Origin: Asaia krungthepensis NRIC 0535
GTDB lineage: Bacteria; Pseudomonadota; Alphaproteobacteria; Acetobacterales; Acetobacteraceae
NCBI RefSeq assembly: GCF_025995175.1
Contig: NZ_BAPV01000010.1
Span: forward strand, 124,001 to 188,000
Length of the DNA: 64,000 bases
Reading direction: 5' to 3'
Below are positions 45,470 to 54,224 of the stretch, one piece after another. A program made the position numbers and the translations under genes. The notes beneath the pieces are model-generated. The model was given only the letters and a program-made list of their open reading frames with translations. It was not told the DNA's origin and did no database searches. Numbering within the stretch: the first letter of the stretch is position 1; the number at the start of each line of letters is the position of its first letter.

Positions 45470-48354
45470 ATCGACACCACATCGCTGCAACGCAGGCACA
45501 GCCCCGGATGGGCAGTCTGGCTGCCGACCTCAGGGAGAACACGCCAGCAGCGCAGGCATTTGCTGCCATCGGCTTCGGCCACACTCGGGCCAGGATGCGC
45601 GCCGACGATACCTTCATGCTCCGTGGTTGCCACGTCATCGATATACAGCGACGGCACATTGGTCAGAAGTTGGATATCGGCCTGAGAGACGATAGCGAGC
45701 TCCGCCCAATCCACATCCCCGAATACCGCCTGCTCCTGTTCCGTCAGCGGCAGGCTGAGGCGCGCCTCGAGCGATGAGCCGATAACCCCGCCACGGCGCG
45801 CGCCTTCAAGTTCGGTCGTGATCACGCGGCGCAGGGCGCGGAGGCGGTTCCAGCGCTCGCCCAGTGCTGCGTCGTTCCAGCTCGGATCAGGCTCGAGGAA
45901 GCTCTGGAGATGGACCGAACTGTCCTCCCCGAAGCGGGACGTCCAGGCCTCTTCCGCCGTAAAGACCAGCACTGGCGCGAGCCAGGTGGCGAGCGCACGA
46001 TGCAGGATATCGAGCACGGTACGCGCTGCACGACGGCGCAACGAGGACGGCGCATCGCAATAAAGCGCATCCTTGCGGACATCGAAATAGAAGGCTGAGA
46101 GGTCGGTCGTGCAGAACCCGTGCAGCATGGGATAGACGCCGACCCATTGGTGGGTATGCACGGCCTGTTTGATCTGGCCGCCCAGTTCGGTCAGACGATG
46201 CAGGATATACCGCTCGAGTTCCGGAAGCTGCTCGAAAGGCACCGCCTCTTCGGGGGTGTACCCATCGAGCGCGCCCAGCAGCCAGCGCAGCGTGTTGCGC
46301 AGGCGGCGGTAGAGTTCGCCCTGCTGCTTGAGGATCTCGTTGCCGATACGCAGATCTTCGTTGCTGTCGGAATTGACGACCCAGAGACGCAGGATATCCG
46401 CGCCCAGCTTGTCGGTCACTTCCTTGGGCGCGATCACATTGCCCAGCGACTTGGACATTTTGCGCCCCTGCTCATCGAGCACGAAGCCATTGGTGACAAT
46501 GGCCTTCATAGGCGCGACGCCGCGCGTACCGACGCTTTCGAGCAGGGAAGACTGGAACCAGCCACGATGCTGGTCGGACCCTTCAAGATAGAGATCGGCG
46601 GGGAAGTTCAACCCGTCTTCGCCCAGAACGAAGCTGTGCGTCGAGCCACTCTCAAACCAGACATCGACGATATCGAATACCTGCTCATACTGCGCGGGGT
46701 CACGCCCCTCACCCAGGAACAAGGCCGGGTCGGCGCTATACCAGATATCGGCGCCATGCTCGGCCATTGCATCGACAACGCGCTGCATGACTTCGGCATC
46801 GCGCAGAACCTCACCCGTACTCTTCTCGACGAAGACGGCAATCGGTACGCCCCAGGCGCGCTGGCGGCTGATGCACCAGTCGGGTCGCTGCTCGATCATG
46901 GAGGTCAGGCGGTTGCGCGCAGCCTCGGGCACGAAAGTGACATCGGCAAGCGCATCCAGCGTCTTGCGACGGAGGGCCTGGTCACCATCCATGCGGATGA
47001 ACCATTGCGGGGTGGCGCGAAAGATGATCGGCTTACGCGAACGCCAGGAATGCGGATAGGAATGCACGATGCTCGACCGCGCCACGAGCCCGGCCGCCGC
47101 ATCGCCATAGGCCGCCCAGCGCTGTGCGGCCTCGGTGAGGGCCGCACAAACCGGATCGGCCGCCTTGAACACATGGATACCGGCAAAATGCGGCACCCAG
47201 GGGGCATAGGTCCCGTCATCCTGCACGAGCTCAGGCACTTCGATGCCATATTGGCGTGTGAGCAGGAAGTCGTCCTGGCCATGGGCCGGTGCCATATGCA
47301 CGAGACCCGTACCGGCATCGGTGGTCACGAAATCGCCGGGAAGCATGGGGACGTCGAATTCATAGCCGCAGCCACGCAGGGGATGGGCGCAAATCGTACC
47401 CTCGAGCGCCTCTCCGGGCAGAGTGTAGAGAATATGATGGTCCTGGATGCCTGCCTGCTTGCAGAAATCCGCAACGCGCTCCTCTGCCACCAGGAAGCGC
47501 GATCCGGGCGCCACGAGAGAGGCTTCTTCCATCACATCGGCACGCAGCACGACATAGGCGATCTCGGGCCCATACGCGATGGCGCGGTTCGCCGGGATGG
47601 TCCAGGGGGTGGTCGTCCAGATCACGGCTGACGCGCCCTGAAGCGCCTGACCGGGAGTCGGATCTGCCTCGATCGGAAACGCCACGTGAATCGTGGTGGA
47701 GGTGATGTCGTGATACTCGATCTCGGCCTCGGCGAGAGCCGTCTTCTCGACCGGGCTCCACATCACCGGGCGCAGACCGCGATAGAGGCCACCATTAAGC
47801 AGGAATTTGCCGATCTCGCGGACAATCGCGGATTCGGACGAGAAATCCATGGTGGCGTAACGGTTCTTCCACTCCCCCTGAACACCGAGCCGCTTGAATT
47901 CCTCGGCCTGGATATCGAGCCAGCGGCGCGCATAATCGCGACACTCGGCGCGGAATTGCAGGACGGGCACGTCATCCTTATTCTTGCCCGCCTTGCGGTA
48001 TTCTTCCTCGACACGCCATTCGATCGGCAAGCCATGGCAGTCCCAGCCGGGCACATAGCGCACACGCGCGCCATTCATACGCTGGGCGCGATTGACCACG
48101 TCCTTGTTGATCTTGTTGAGTGCGTGACCGATATGCAGATGGCCATTGGCGTAGGGCGGGCCGTCATGCAACGTGAAGACGGGCTTGCCCTTGCCTGCCT
48201 CGATAATCTTCTCATCAAGCCCCATCGACTCCCAGCGCGCCAGAATTTCCGGCTCGCGCGTGGGCAGGTTGCCACGCATCGGAAAGCTGGTGCGGGGCAG
48301 AAAGACCGTGTCGCGATAACGGTCCTGAGGATCGGGGCTTTTGGAATCAGGCAT
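45466..48354 (-). CDS. ileS: Isoleucyl-tRNA synthetase
   Basis: A 962-residue class I synthetase. HIGH is HIGH (74-77) within GPPYANGHLHIGHALN, and KMSKS is intact (QGRKMSKSLGN, about residue 630). The CP1 editing domain includes WTTTPWTIPANRAI. The C-terminal zinc finger has CLRCWR and CLRCSDV pairs. It is the first gene of an ileS-lspA-DUF3035 run. The 331-base upstream gap may carry a structured leader. Confidence 0.97.
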   Translation of the reverse strand: MPDSKSPDPQDRYRDTVFLPRTSFPMRGNLPTREPEILARWESMGLDEKIIEAGKGKPVFTLHDGPPYANGHLHIGHALNKINKDVVNRAQRMNGARVRYVPGWDCHGLPIEWRVEEEYRKAGKNKDDVPVLQFRAECRDYARRWLDIQAEEFKRLGVQGEWKNRYATMDFSSESAIVREIGKFLLNGGLYRGLRPVMWSPVEKTALAEAEIEYHDITSTTIHVAFPIEADPTPGQALQGASAVIWTTTPWTIPANRAIAYGPEIAYVVLRADVMEEASLVAPGSRFLVAEERVADFCKQAGIQDHHILYTLPGEALEGTICAHPLRGCGYEFDVPMLPGDFVTTDAGTGLVHMAPAHGQDDFLLTRQYGIEVPELVQDDGTYAPWVPHFAGIHVFKAADPVCAALTEAAQRWAAYGDAAAGLVARSSIVHSYPHSWRSRKPIIFRATPQWFIRMDGDQALRRKTLDALADVTFVPEAARNRLTSMIEQRPDWCISRQRAWGVPIAVFVEKSTGEVLRDAEVMQRVVDAMAEHGADIWYSADPALFLGEGRDPAQYEQVFDIVDVWFESGSTHSFVLGEDGLNFPADLYLEGSDQHRGWFQSSLLESVGTRGVAPMKAIVTNGFVLDEQGRKMSKSLGNVIAPKEVTDKLGADILRLWVVNSDSNEDLRIGNEILKQQGELYRRLRNTLRWLLGALDGYTPEEAVPFEQLPELERYILHRLTELGGQIKQAVHTHQWVGVYPMLHGFCTTDLSAFYFDVRKDALYCDAPSSLRRRAARTVLDILHRALATWLAPVLVFTAEEAWTSRFGEDSSVHLQSFLEPDPSWNDAALGERWNRLRALRRVITTELEGARRGGVIGSSLEARLSLPLTEQEQAVFGDVDWAELAIVSQADIQLLTNVPSLYIDDVATTEHEGIVGAHPGPSVAEADGSKCLRCWRVLPEVGSQTAHPGLCLRCSDVVSM

Positions 48355-48685
48355 CTTCGATCATTCGACAGAGTCAGGGAACCGGGAGTTATGCGAAGAT
48401 GCGGGGCAAAGGGTCAAGAGCGCAGGGTTGGCAAGGCCCCACAATAGGGTCGCTTTGGCCCGTCAAATTGTGCTGAAAACCGGCCTGCCGCCAGCGCTGG
48501 CGGCGTCATGCCGCCTCGCTACCGCTGTTGCAGGGACAGCAAGGGCGAATGACCCGCGCGAGATGCCCACCGGATAATGGCAGATGCTTGGATCAAGATT
48601 TCCGCCATTTACACGCTTTATTCATCCCTTGACGGCGCCTATTCCCATACATCATCGCAATAATAACTCAGTACGGACTCATGGA
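48355..48685. promoter_or_regulatory. ileS upstream region with competing hairpins
   Basis: This divergent gap contains no gene. At 48487-48504 there is a perfect 18-bp palindrome (GCCGCCAGCGCTGGCGGC). Its second half GGCGGC (48499-48504) can instead pair with GCCGCC at 48510-48515 across GTCAT. On the ileS strand the central GCCGCC can therefore fold with either neighbour. Whether this lies in the ileS transcript is unknown; it is 130 bases upstream of the ileS start. Confidence 0.4.
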
Positions 48686-49108
48686 ATGAAAATAGTCGTG
48701 GCTGCCGCCCTGCTTTCGCTTTCAGGCGGCCCAGTCATTGCCGACGCACAAACCAGCCTGACACCTCCTCAGATGTCGATTCGGGTGCTGGACCGGTTCG
48801 TCACACTGATGAACGAGAAGACGCCGCTTAAGGATAACGAAATGGCGACGATCCTCTCGCTACGACGTGAAGGACGCAAGATCGTCGAGACGATTGCCCT
48901 CACTCATGTGGCAGACGAGGCGATCTTCAATTTTTCCGAAACTGAGCTCAAGCGCATGATTACGAATGCCGACACTGAGCGCTATTGCTCAACCAACATG
49001 AAATTTCTGATGTCAGGTAACGTCACGGTCGAGTTCATCTACATGTTGCGCGGGAGAGAGTTCTTCAGAACGACGCGTAGCCCGGCATTCTGTACGGTGG
49101 TGAACTGA
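48686..49108 (+). CDS. Small secreted protein of unknown function
   Basis: A 140-residue product whose N-terminus (MKIVVAAALLSLSGGPVIAD, cleavage near ADA-QT) is a signal peptide. The mature part is helical with a pair of cysteines (RYCSTNM and PAFCTVVN) that may form a disulfide. A TVEFIYMLRGREFFRTTRSP strand region lies near the end. The frame is open from 48584, but the signal peptide fixes the start. No domain recognised. Confidence 0.7.
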   Translation: MKIVVAAALLSLSGGPVIADAQTSLTPPQMSIRVLDRFVTLMNEKTPLKDNEMATILSLRREGRKIVETIALTHVADEAIFNFSETELKRMITNADTERYCSTNMKFLMSGNVTVEFIYMLRGREFFRTTRSPAFCTVVN

Positions 49109-49152
49109 GGACAAAGACTGCTTCCGACAGCGCTTGCCCCTATGCACCAGGC

Positions 49153-49362
49153 TCAGCGCAGACCCTTACGGGACGAGAACGCGGAGGGGGCGTAGACGCT
49201 TTCGAGCGTCTCATCGATCTGACAACCGAGTGACGTCAGATCGCGGCGCAGGAACTCTTTGAGTCGTACGAGCCGGGAAACGCTTTCCTTCCTGCGGGAT
49301 TCCTTCTGGGCGATGTGCTGTTCCATCGCCTGCATCTGATACATCTGCATCGCGCCAAACAT
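49153..49362 (-). CDS. Small conserved-looking protein, unknown
   Basis: A 69-residue protein starting MFGAMQMYQMQAMEQHIAQK, with GGGAG seven bases upstream, which supports this start over 49413. It is Met/Gln-rich at the N-terminus, then charged and helical (RRKESVSRLVRLKEFLRRDL), with one Cys and no signal peptide. A short amphipathic, possibly coiled helix is likely. It lies ~95 bases downstream of the fosA stop on the same strand. Confidence 0.55.
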   Translation of the reverse strand: MFGAMQMYQMQAMEQHIAQKESRRKESVSRLVRLKEFLRRDLTSLGCQIDETLESVYAPSAFSSRKGLR

Positions 49363-49457
49363 GACAGACTCCCATCGCTCATTAACCGTGGGTAATCTAT
49401 AACATTTATCCATGTTAGACGAAACATTAAAAACTTCACAAAACAGGCAAGTTCGTA

Positions 49458-49889
49458 TCAGTCCTCCTGGGGTTGAATGACCAGCCCCTCAGGGGGCCGA
49501 TCACGCCAGGCCCTCAAGCGGGTTGCCAATGTGCCAACATGAATCTCGAGTTTATGCCCATCGGGGTCGAGGAAATAGAGCGAGTCGCCTTCGCTCCTGT
49601 TTTCCTTCCAGCGCGCCACTTTTCCGCTCAGCCTGGCACACAGCACCGTAAAACCATCCTGCTCGACGCTGAAGGCGAGATGGGAATCGCCCGAACCACC
49701 CGGCAGAATCGCCTCCGGATGCACCTCAAGACACAGCCAGAGGGACCCTGCCTCCATATACGCCCCCTTGCCCCATCGAGCCCGCAGGACGCAGCCCAGA
49801 AGATCGCGATAAAAGCGGATGGAACGTTCAAGATCACCTACGCAGAGCGTCACGTGATTGATGCCCGAAATCAGAGGCGCGTCAGACAA
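49458..49889 (-). CDS. fosA: FosA family fosfomycin glutathione transferase
   Basis: A 143-residue vicinal-oxygen-chelate metalloenzyme that opens the fosfomycin epoxide with glutathione. The Mn ligands H12 (INHVTL), H70 (DSHLAF) and E115 (KLEIHVG) are present, with T14 and the WKENRSEGDSLYFLDPDGHK core, which matches Pseudomonas FosA closely. It is likely an intrinsic chromosomal copy: base composition fits its neighbours and no mobile element is near. It lies 24 bases after ribF, so may be part of that operon. Confidence 0.88.
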   Translation of the reverse strand: MSDAPLISGINHVTLCVGDLERSIRFYRDLLGCVLRARWGKGAYMEAGSLWLCLEVHPEAILPGGSGDSHLAFSVEQDGFTVLCARLSGKVARWKENRSEGDSLYFLDPDGHKLEIHVGTLATRLRAWRDRPPEGLVIQPQED

Positions 49890-49913
49890 CGGGCATTTCC
49901 GACACCCGCAGGA

Positions 49914-50843
49914 TCAGGAAAGGGTGGAGAGAACGATGCGAGCGCTGGCAGCGTCTTCGGCGATCTGAGCCTTGAGCGCATCGAGCCCTTCGAAGCGACG
50001 CTCCTCGCGAAGAAGCTTGTGCAGGCTGACCTCCAGTGTCTGGCCGTAGAGATCCTCGTTCACATCGAAGATATGTACCTCGAGGCGGCTCTCCTGCCCG
50101 TCATTGATGGTCGGGCGTCGGCCGATATTGGCAACGCCCTGCGTCACGCGCCCATCGGGATGGCGTATCGTCACGGCATAGACACCGCGTGCAGGCTCGA
50201 TATGCCGCCCAAGCGGAATATTGGCCGTAGGAAAGCCGAGCAGACGACCACGCTTGTCGCCATGAGCAACACCCCCGGCAATAAACCAGGGGCGACCGAG
50301 CTCTTCCGCAGCGCGCTCAGGATAGCCCTCCTGCAACAGGCGCCGGATACGCGAGGAAGAAAAAGGGCCGCCAATATCGGTCAATGGGGGGACGATGGTC
50401 AGGCCGATCCCGAGCGTCTCAAGCTTGTGTCCCAGATAGGCAATGCTGCCGGCACGTCGATGCCCGAAGGCAAAATCCGGACCACAGGCGACATGTTTCA
50501 CACCGAGCGCCCGATCGAGCACGGACTCAACAAAAGCGTCAGGGCTGAGATGGCTGAAATCCGCATCGAAGCGGAGCTGGAAGACACGCTGCGCGCCCTG
50601 CTCTTGCAGGATACGCGCCCGGATTTCGGGCAGCATGAGGCGTAATGGTGGGTCTTGCGGTCGGAAGAACTCGCGAGGATGGGGCTCGAATGTCACCGCG
50701 CCGAGCGGTAGGTCCGGGCGGGCCGCGTGGAGCGAGCGCAGAAGATGCCGGTGCCCCAGATGCACTCCATCGAAATTGCCGAGGGCGACGGCGGCGCCGC
50801 GCGCCTCAGGCGGGATCGCCGTCCAGTCCTCGTACAGGGTCAT
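49914..50843 (-). CDS. ribF: Bifunctional riboflavin kinase/FAD synthetase
   Basis: A 309-residue enzyme making FMN and then FAD. The N-terminal FAD synthetase domain has ALGNFDGVHLGHRHLL (21-36) and FEPHPREFF. The C-terminal flavokinase domain has GRLLGFPTANIPLG and the ending ARIVLSTLS is typical. Its start overlaps the mtnC stop by four bases. This links FAD supply to methionine salvage genes rather than to ileS-lspA, its common partners elsewhere; ileS and lspA are only 4 kb away. Confidence 0.95.
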   Translation of the reverse strand: MTLYEDWTAIPPEARGAAVALGNFDGVHLGHRHLLRSLHAARPDLPLGAVTFEPHPREFFRPQDPPLRLMLPEIRARILQEQGAQRVFQLRFDADFSHLSPDAFVESVLDRALGVKHVACGPDFAFGHRRAGSIAYLGHKLETLGIGLTIVPPLTDIGGPFSSSRIRRLLQEGYPERAAEELGRPWFIAGGVAHGDKRGRLLGFPTANIPLGRHIEPARGVYAVTIRHPDGRVTQGVANIGRRPTINDGQESRLEVHIFDVNEDLYGQTLEVSLHKLLREERRFEGLDALKAQIAEDAASARIVLSTLS

Positions 50844-51532
50844 GAGACGGGCAGTGCAAAATAATGACTGACCTCAGCGAAATCGGAGGCCTGCCGCGCT
50901 CCGTGATGCGGGGTCGTGCCATCTTCCTTGCGGACCAGTTGGCAGGTCTTGAGCCCGGCTTCGGCGGCGGCATCGAGTTCTGCTCCGATATCGGACAGGA
51001 ACAGGATTTCAGCCGGGGCCACACCCGCGCGCTGGGCGATCTCACGGTAACTCTCCGCGATCTTCTTTCCCCCGATATCCAGATCGTAGAACGCCTCGAA
51101 CAACCCCGTCAGATCGCCCGCATCGGAGTAGCCGTATAGCAGGCGCTGCGCGCTGGCCGACCCGGAGGAATAAACCGCCAGACGCAGACCCGCCTGATGC
51201 CAGGCATTCAGCGCAGGCGGCACATCCGGATAGAGACGCGCCTTGAGCTCACCGGACTCGAAACCCGTTTTCCAGGCGAGGCCCTGGAGGGATTTCAGAG
51301 GGGCTACCTTCTCGTCCCGGACGGTCCAGTCATGAAGCTGGGCAACGGGATCGCAGCCGGGATTGGCGGCATCGATATCAGCCAGCGCCACCCTGACCAG
51401 CGGATTACCGGCCTGCTGACGCAACAGTTCCGGCATGACCCTGTCGGAATAGGGGAAAAGCACGTCCTTCACGAAGGAGATCGGCAGGGTTGTGCCCTCG
51501 ATATCGAGAAGGATCAGGCGGATGGTGCTCAT
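50840..51532 (-). CDS. mtnC: Acireductone synthase (enolase-phosphatase E1)
   Basis: A 230-residue HAD-family enzyme that enolises and dephosphorylates 2,3-diketo-5-methylthiopentyl-1-phosphate in methionine salvage. HAD motif I is LLDIEGTTLPISFV, motif II is in AVYSSGSASAQRLL and motif IV is FLSDIGAELDAA. It overlaps mtnD and ribF by four bases each. Confidence 0.95.
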   Translation of the reverse strand: MSTIRLILLDIEGTTLPISFVKDVLFPYSDRVMPELLRQQAGNPLVRVALADIDAANPGCDPVAQLHDWTVRDEKVAPLKSLQGLAWKTGFESGELKARLYPDVPPALNAWHQAGLRLAVYSSGSASAQRLLYGYSDAGDLTGLFEAFYDLDIGGKKIAESYREIAQRAGVAPAEILFLSDIGAELDAAAEAGLKTCQLVRKEDGTTPHHGARQASDFAEVSHYFALPVS

Positions 51533-52086
51533 GCGGCAATGTCCGGAATAGTCACGGGAAAGCGGCGGGCAATCTCATCACCTGTGTATTCAGCGATCCA
51601 CCCCGTCGTGTCGGTGAAGACGCGAAGCGCCACCACATCGGGATTGAGCCCGGCATCGAACCAGTGCGGGGTGCCTTCAGGCACCGAGATCAGATCGCCC
51701 TGCACGCAGAGCACCGAATACACCTTGTCGCCCACATGCAGGACGAACGCGCCCTGACCGTGCACGAAGAACCGCACCTCATCTTCACTATGCGTGTGCT
51801 CGGAGAGATATTTTTCCCGCATCGCAGCGATCTGGGGCGTGTTGCGGTCGAAGCGCACCACGTCGGCGCTACCCGCACCGGTTTCCCCCATCAGCCCATC
51901 CAGATACGGGCGGTAAGCCTCCAGGATCTGCTCCGGCGGGGCATCCTTGGCGGGAGTGACGGGGGCCTGCCAACGCTCGAAGCGGACATTCAGGGGGCGC
52001 AGCGTCTCGGCAATCTCGCGCGGGTTTTCCGTGTCGAGCAGCGCGGTTTCCGGCGCGTTATCGCGATAGATCGTCAGTCGGCTCAT
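51529..52086 (-). CDS. mtnD: Acireductone dioxygenase
   Basis: A 185-residue cupin that oxidises acireductone to the keto-acid precursor of methionine. Metal ligands are H97, H99 and E103 (EHTHSEDEVRFF) and H141 (EGTPHWFD). With iron it gives the methionine precursor and formate; with nickel an off-pathway product. It overlaps mtnB and mtnC by four bases each. Confidence 0.95.
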   Translation of the reverse strand: MSRLTIYRDNAPETALLDTENPREIAETLRPLNVRFERWQAPVTPAKDAPPEQILEAYRPYLDGLMGETGAGSADVVRFDRNTPQIAAMREKYLSEHTHSEDEVRFFVHGQGAFVLHVGDKVYSVLCVQGDLISVPEGTPHWFDAGLNPDVVALRVFTDTTGWIAEYTGDEIARRFPVTIPDIAA

Positions 52087-52700
52087 AATTTCCGCCTTTC
52101 GAGTTCGCAGGCCAGCAGGAACTCCAGCCCTTCGAGACGGGCAAGGGCCATTTTCATGTCCCGCCCCCAGACATAAACCCCATGCCCACGGATGATGTAT
52201 CCGGCGGGCATTGCCCCAAGACGAGGAGCAACCACCGTAGCGAGACGGGCGATATCCTGATCATTGTCGAACACAGGCACGTCGATCACCGTATCATGGG
52301 TCGATTGCCCTTCGAACACCTTGAGCAACTCGTACCCAGCCAGGGTCAGCGACGATCCGGCAAGCGCCATGGACAGCACGGTGGCGGCCACGGAATGACC
52401 GTGCAATACAGCCCCGATCAATGGATCAGCCGCATAAAGCTGCGTGTGAAGAAGCGTCTCTGCGCTGGATTTCTGCATAGGATCGATCGGACGTCCCGCA
52501 GGATCGATCTCGATCACGTCCGGCACGGTCAGAAAGCCCTTGTGCCCGCCTGAGCGGGTGATGGCGATCCGGCCATCCTCCAATCGTCGGCTGAGATTAC
52601 CGGCCGTCGCCGGCACCCAGCCACGCTGGTCCATACGCTCCCCGGCCTGGATGACGTCCTGCACCGCCTCTGACCAGAGACGATCCGAAAACTGGGTCAT
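52083..52700 (-). CDS. mtnB: Methylthioribulose-1-phosphate dehydratase
   Basis: A 205-residue class II aldolase-fold enzyme of methionine salvage. The N-terminal ATAGNLSRRL loop, E81 (SSAETLLH) and the zinc histidines H100/H102 (LHGHSVAAT) are typical, as is a later third ligand in IIRGHGVYVWG. The earlier steps (mtnA and mtnK or mtnP) are not in the window. It starts seven bases after tatA. Confidence 0.93.
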   Translation of the reverse strand: MTQFSDRLWSEAVQDVIQAGERMDQRGWVPATAGNLSRRLEDGRIAITRSGGHKGFLTVPDVIEIDPAGRPIDPMQKSSAETLLHTQLYAADPLIGAVLHGHSVAATVLSMALAGSSLTLAGYELLKVFEGQSTHDTVIDVPVFDNDQDIARLATVVAPRLGAMPAGYIIRGHGVYVWGRDMKMALARLEGLEFLLACELERRKL

Positions 52701-52707
52701 GACAAGC

Positions 52708-52980
52708 TCAGTGATTGACGTTGTTCACATTGCCGCTCGAAACGGGAGATGTGTAATGAGGCTGCTGCACTCCGCCCTGAGGCGGCGGCGAAATCTGTCC
52801 GTTTGGCTGGGTATGGGCCTGGTTCGGCTCCATGGACTCATCCTCGGCCATGTTCTTCTTGAAGGATTTGATCCCCTTCGCGAAGTCACCCATCAGGCCG
52901 CTGATCTTGCTGCCACCGCCAAACAGGATGAGCACAACGGCAAGCACTATCAGCCAGTGCAGGGGACTCATGCTACCCAT
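52708..52980 (-). CDS. tatA: Twin-arginine translocase subunit TatA
   Basis: A 90-residue protein. One N-terminal membrane helix ([20 protein letters not shown]) is followed by an amphipathic helix ([18 protein letters not shown]) and a flexible Pro/Gln-rich tail, as in TatA/E. It forms the transport pore for folded proteins. tatB and tatC are not adjacent, unlike in most genomes. ATGs at 52980 and 52971 are both possible. A likely Tat client, the dehydrogenase small subunit, is at 61 kb. Confidence 0.92.
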   Translation of the reverse strand: MGSMSPLHWLIVLAVVLILFGGGSKISGLMGDFAKGIKSFKKNMAEDESMEPNQAHTQPNGQISPPPQGGVQQPHYTSPVSSGNVNNVNH

Positions 52981-53031
52981 AATCTCTCTCCTCGTGCGAC
53001 GGGGTCGTCTCGCCGTCTTGTCTCTTGCTTC

Positions 53032-53541
53032 TCACATGGCGTGATCAGGCGTCTCTTGCAAGCGGGCAATATCATCGAGATCGCGCGGCACGATAAAGCC
53101 GTAGGTCGGATAGGCGCGTGACCCGAGATTTTTGATGGGGGCCCAATAGACCCTGACCAGTGACCAGTCATTATCACGGGAGACATCGATCACAGGTACG
53201 GAGCGATCGATACGCCCTGGCTCCCAATTAGCATGTTCAACCAGGATCTTGCGCGAGGACACCGTGCTGCGCACCACCGATACGTGACCCGAAGGCAGGC
53301 GCCCGCTTGAGCGAAACACGAGGATTTCACCCTGCGCCGGGGTCTGAGTGCGTCTGTATTTGCCCGATGCTCCCCGCCACCATGAAGCGGCGGCACCGTA
53401 GAGCGCGACACCCGTCTTGGCGCGGGCATACGGAGCGCATTGCAGGGGGCCATTGAAGCTCGCACGGCCGTACTCTCTCGGACCGCCGCCGCAGGCAGCG
53501 AGACTGAGACAAAAGCCAAATCCAAGAGCCATTTTCTTCAT
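53032..53541 (-). CDS. CHAP-domain lipoprotein (putative peptidoglycan amidase)
   Basis: A 169-residue protein with a signal and lipobox SLAAC (C17). The mature part is a CHAP/NlpC-P60-like domain: catalytic C35 (GPLQCAPYAR), H86 (LPSGHVSVV) and a polar third residue in LVEHANWEPG. Such enzymes cut peptide stems of peptidoglycan. It overlaps recX by four bases. Confidence 0.82.
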   Translation of the reverse strand: MKKMALGFGFCLSLAACGGGPREYGRASFNGPLQCAPYARAKTGVALYGAAASWWRGASGKYRRTQTPAQGEILVFRSSGRLPSGHVSVVRSTVSSRKILVEHANWEPGRIDRSVPVIDVSRDNDWSLVRVYWAPIKNLGSRAYPTYGFIVPRDLDDIARLQETPDHAM

Positions 53542-54188
53542 GACGATTTCAGCGCCATGACGCGATCCTCCGCTTCTGACAGATCAAGGGAGAGCGCCTG
53601 CTCGGCCACATCGCGACCGAAGCCCGCACGGGCGAACACAGCGAGAGCCCGCTGGTGTTGTTCCGGGCCCGATGTTTCATCCGCATCCTCACGACGGAAC
53701 GGACCCAGACGGCGCTTGCGTGCCAGGATGAGGGCTGCACCCAGTTCGTGCTCTCTGGCACTCTCGTCATGCCGGTGACCCAGCGCCTCCTCCATCGCGT
53801 CGCCAAGCGTTTCTGCATCGATTCCCTTCTGGGCGAGGCTGGCAGCGACGGCACGGCGGGACCGACCGGTACGCGTCAGAGTTTTTGAGCGCGATCGCGC
53901 AAAAGCGGCGTCATCCAGAGCGCCTATCCGGCGCATATCGCCTACAATGGCGTTGATCATGGCCCGACAGGTTGTGCGCTGCGCCTCGATCTGCTCGCTC
54001 TCTCCGCCCTGGCTGGCATATTTACGCGCCCAGCGCATCACGGCACGGTCAAGGATCTGGGCCAGGCCCTGTTCGGTCGCGGCAAAGCGCGCCAGATGAC
54101 GCAAAGCCGCCTCGCGCAGTGTTTCCGCAGTCGGCGGAGGAATCTGATCCGGAATCGCTGACATGGACACACTGTGCCATAACTTCAT
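53538..54188 (-). CDS. recX: Regulatory protein RecX
   Basis: A 216-residue protein in the longest frame, built of RecX three-helix repeats (GALDDAAFARSRSKTLTRTG, SRRAVAASLAQKGIDAE, RRLGPFRREDAD). RecX limits RecA filament growth. recA itself is not in the window. The start may instead be the ATG at 54164; neither has a strong ribosome-binding site. It heads a packed minus-strand run to fosA. Confidence 0.83.
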   Translation of the reverse strand: MKLWHSVSMSAIPDQIPPPTAETLREAALRHLARFAATEQGLAQILDRAVMRWARKYASQGGESEQIEAQRTTCRAMINAIVGDMRRIGALDDAAFARSRSKTLTRTGRSRRAVAASLAQKGIDAETLGDAMEEALGHRHDESAREHELGAALILARKRRLGPFRREDADETSGPEQHQRALAVFARAGFGRDVAEQALSLDLSEAEDRVMALKSS

Positions 54189-54224
54189 GGCAGTAACATG
54201 GTGAAAACCGGACGGAGACCCCTC

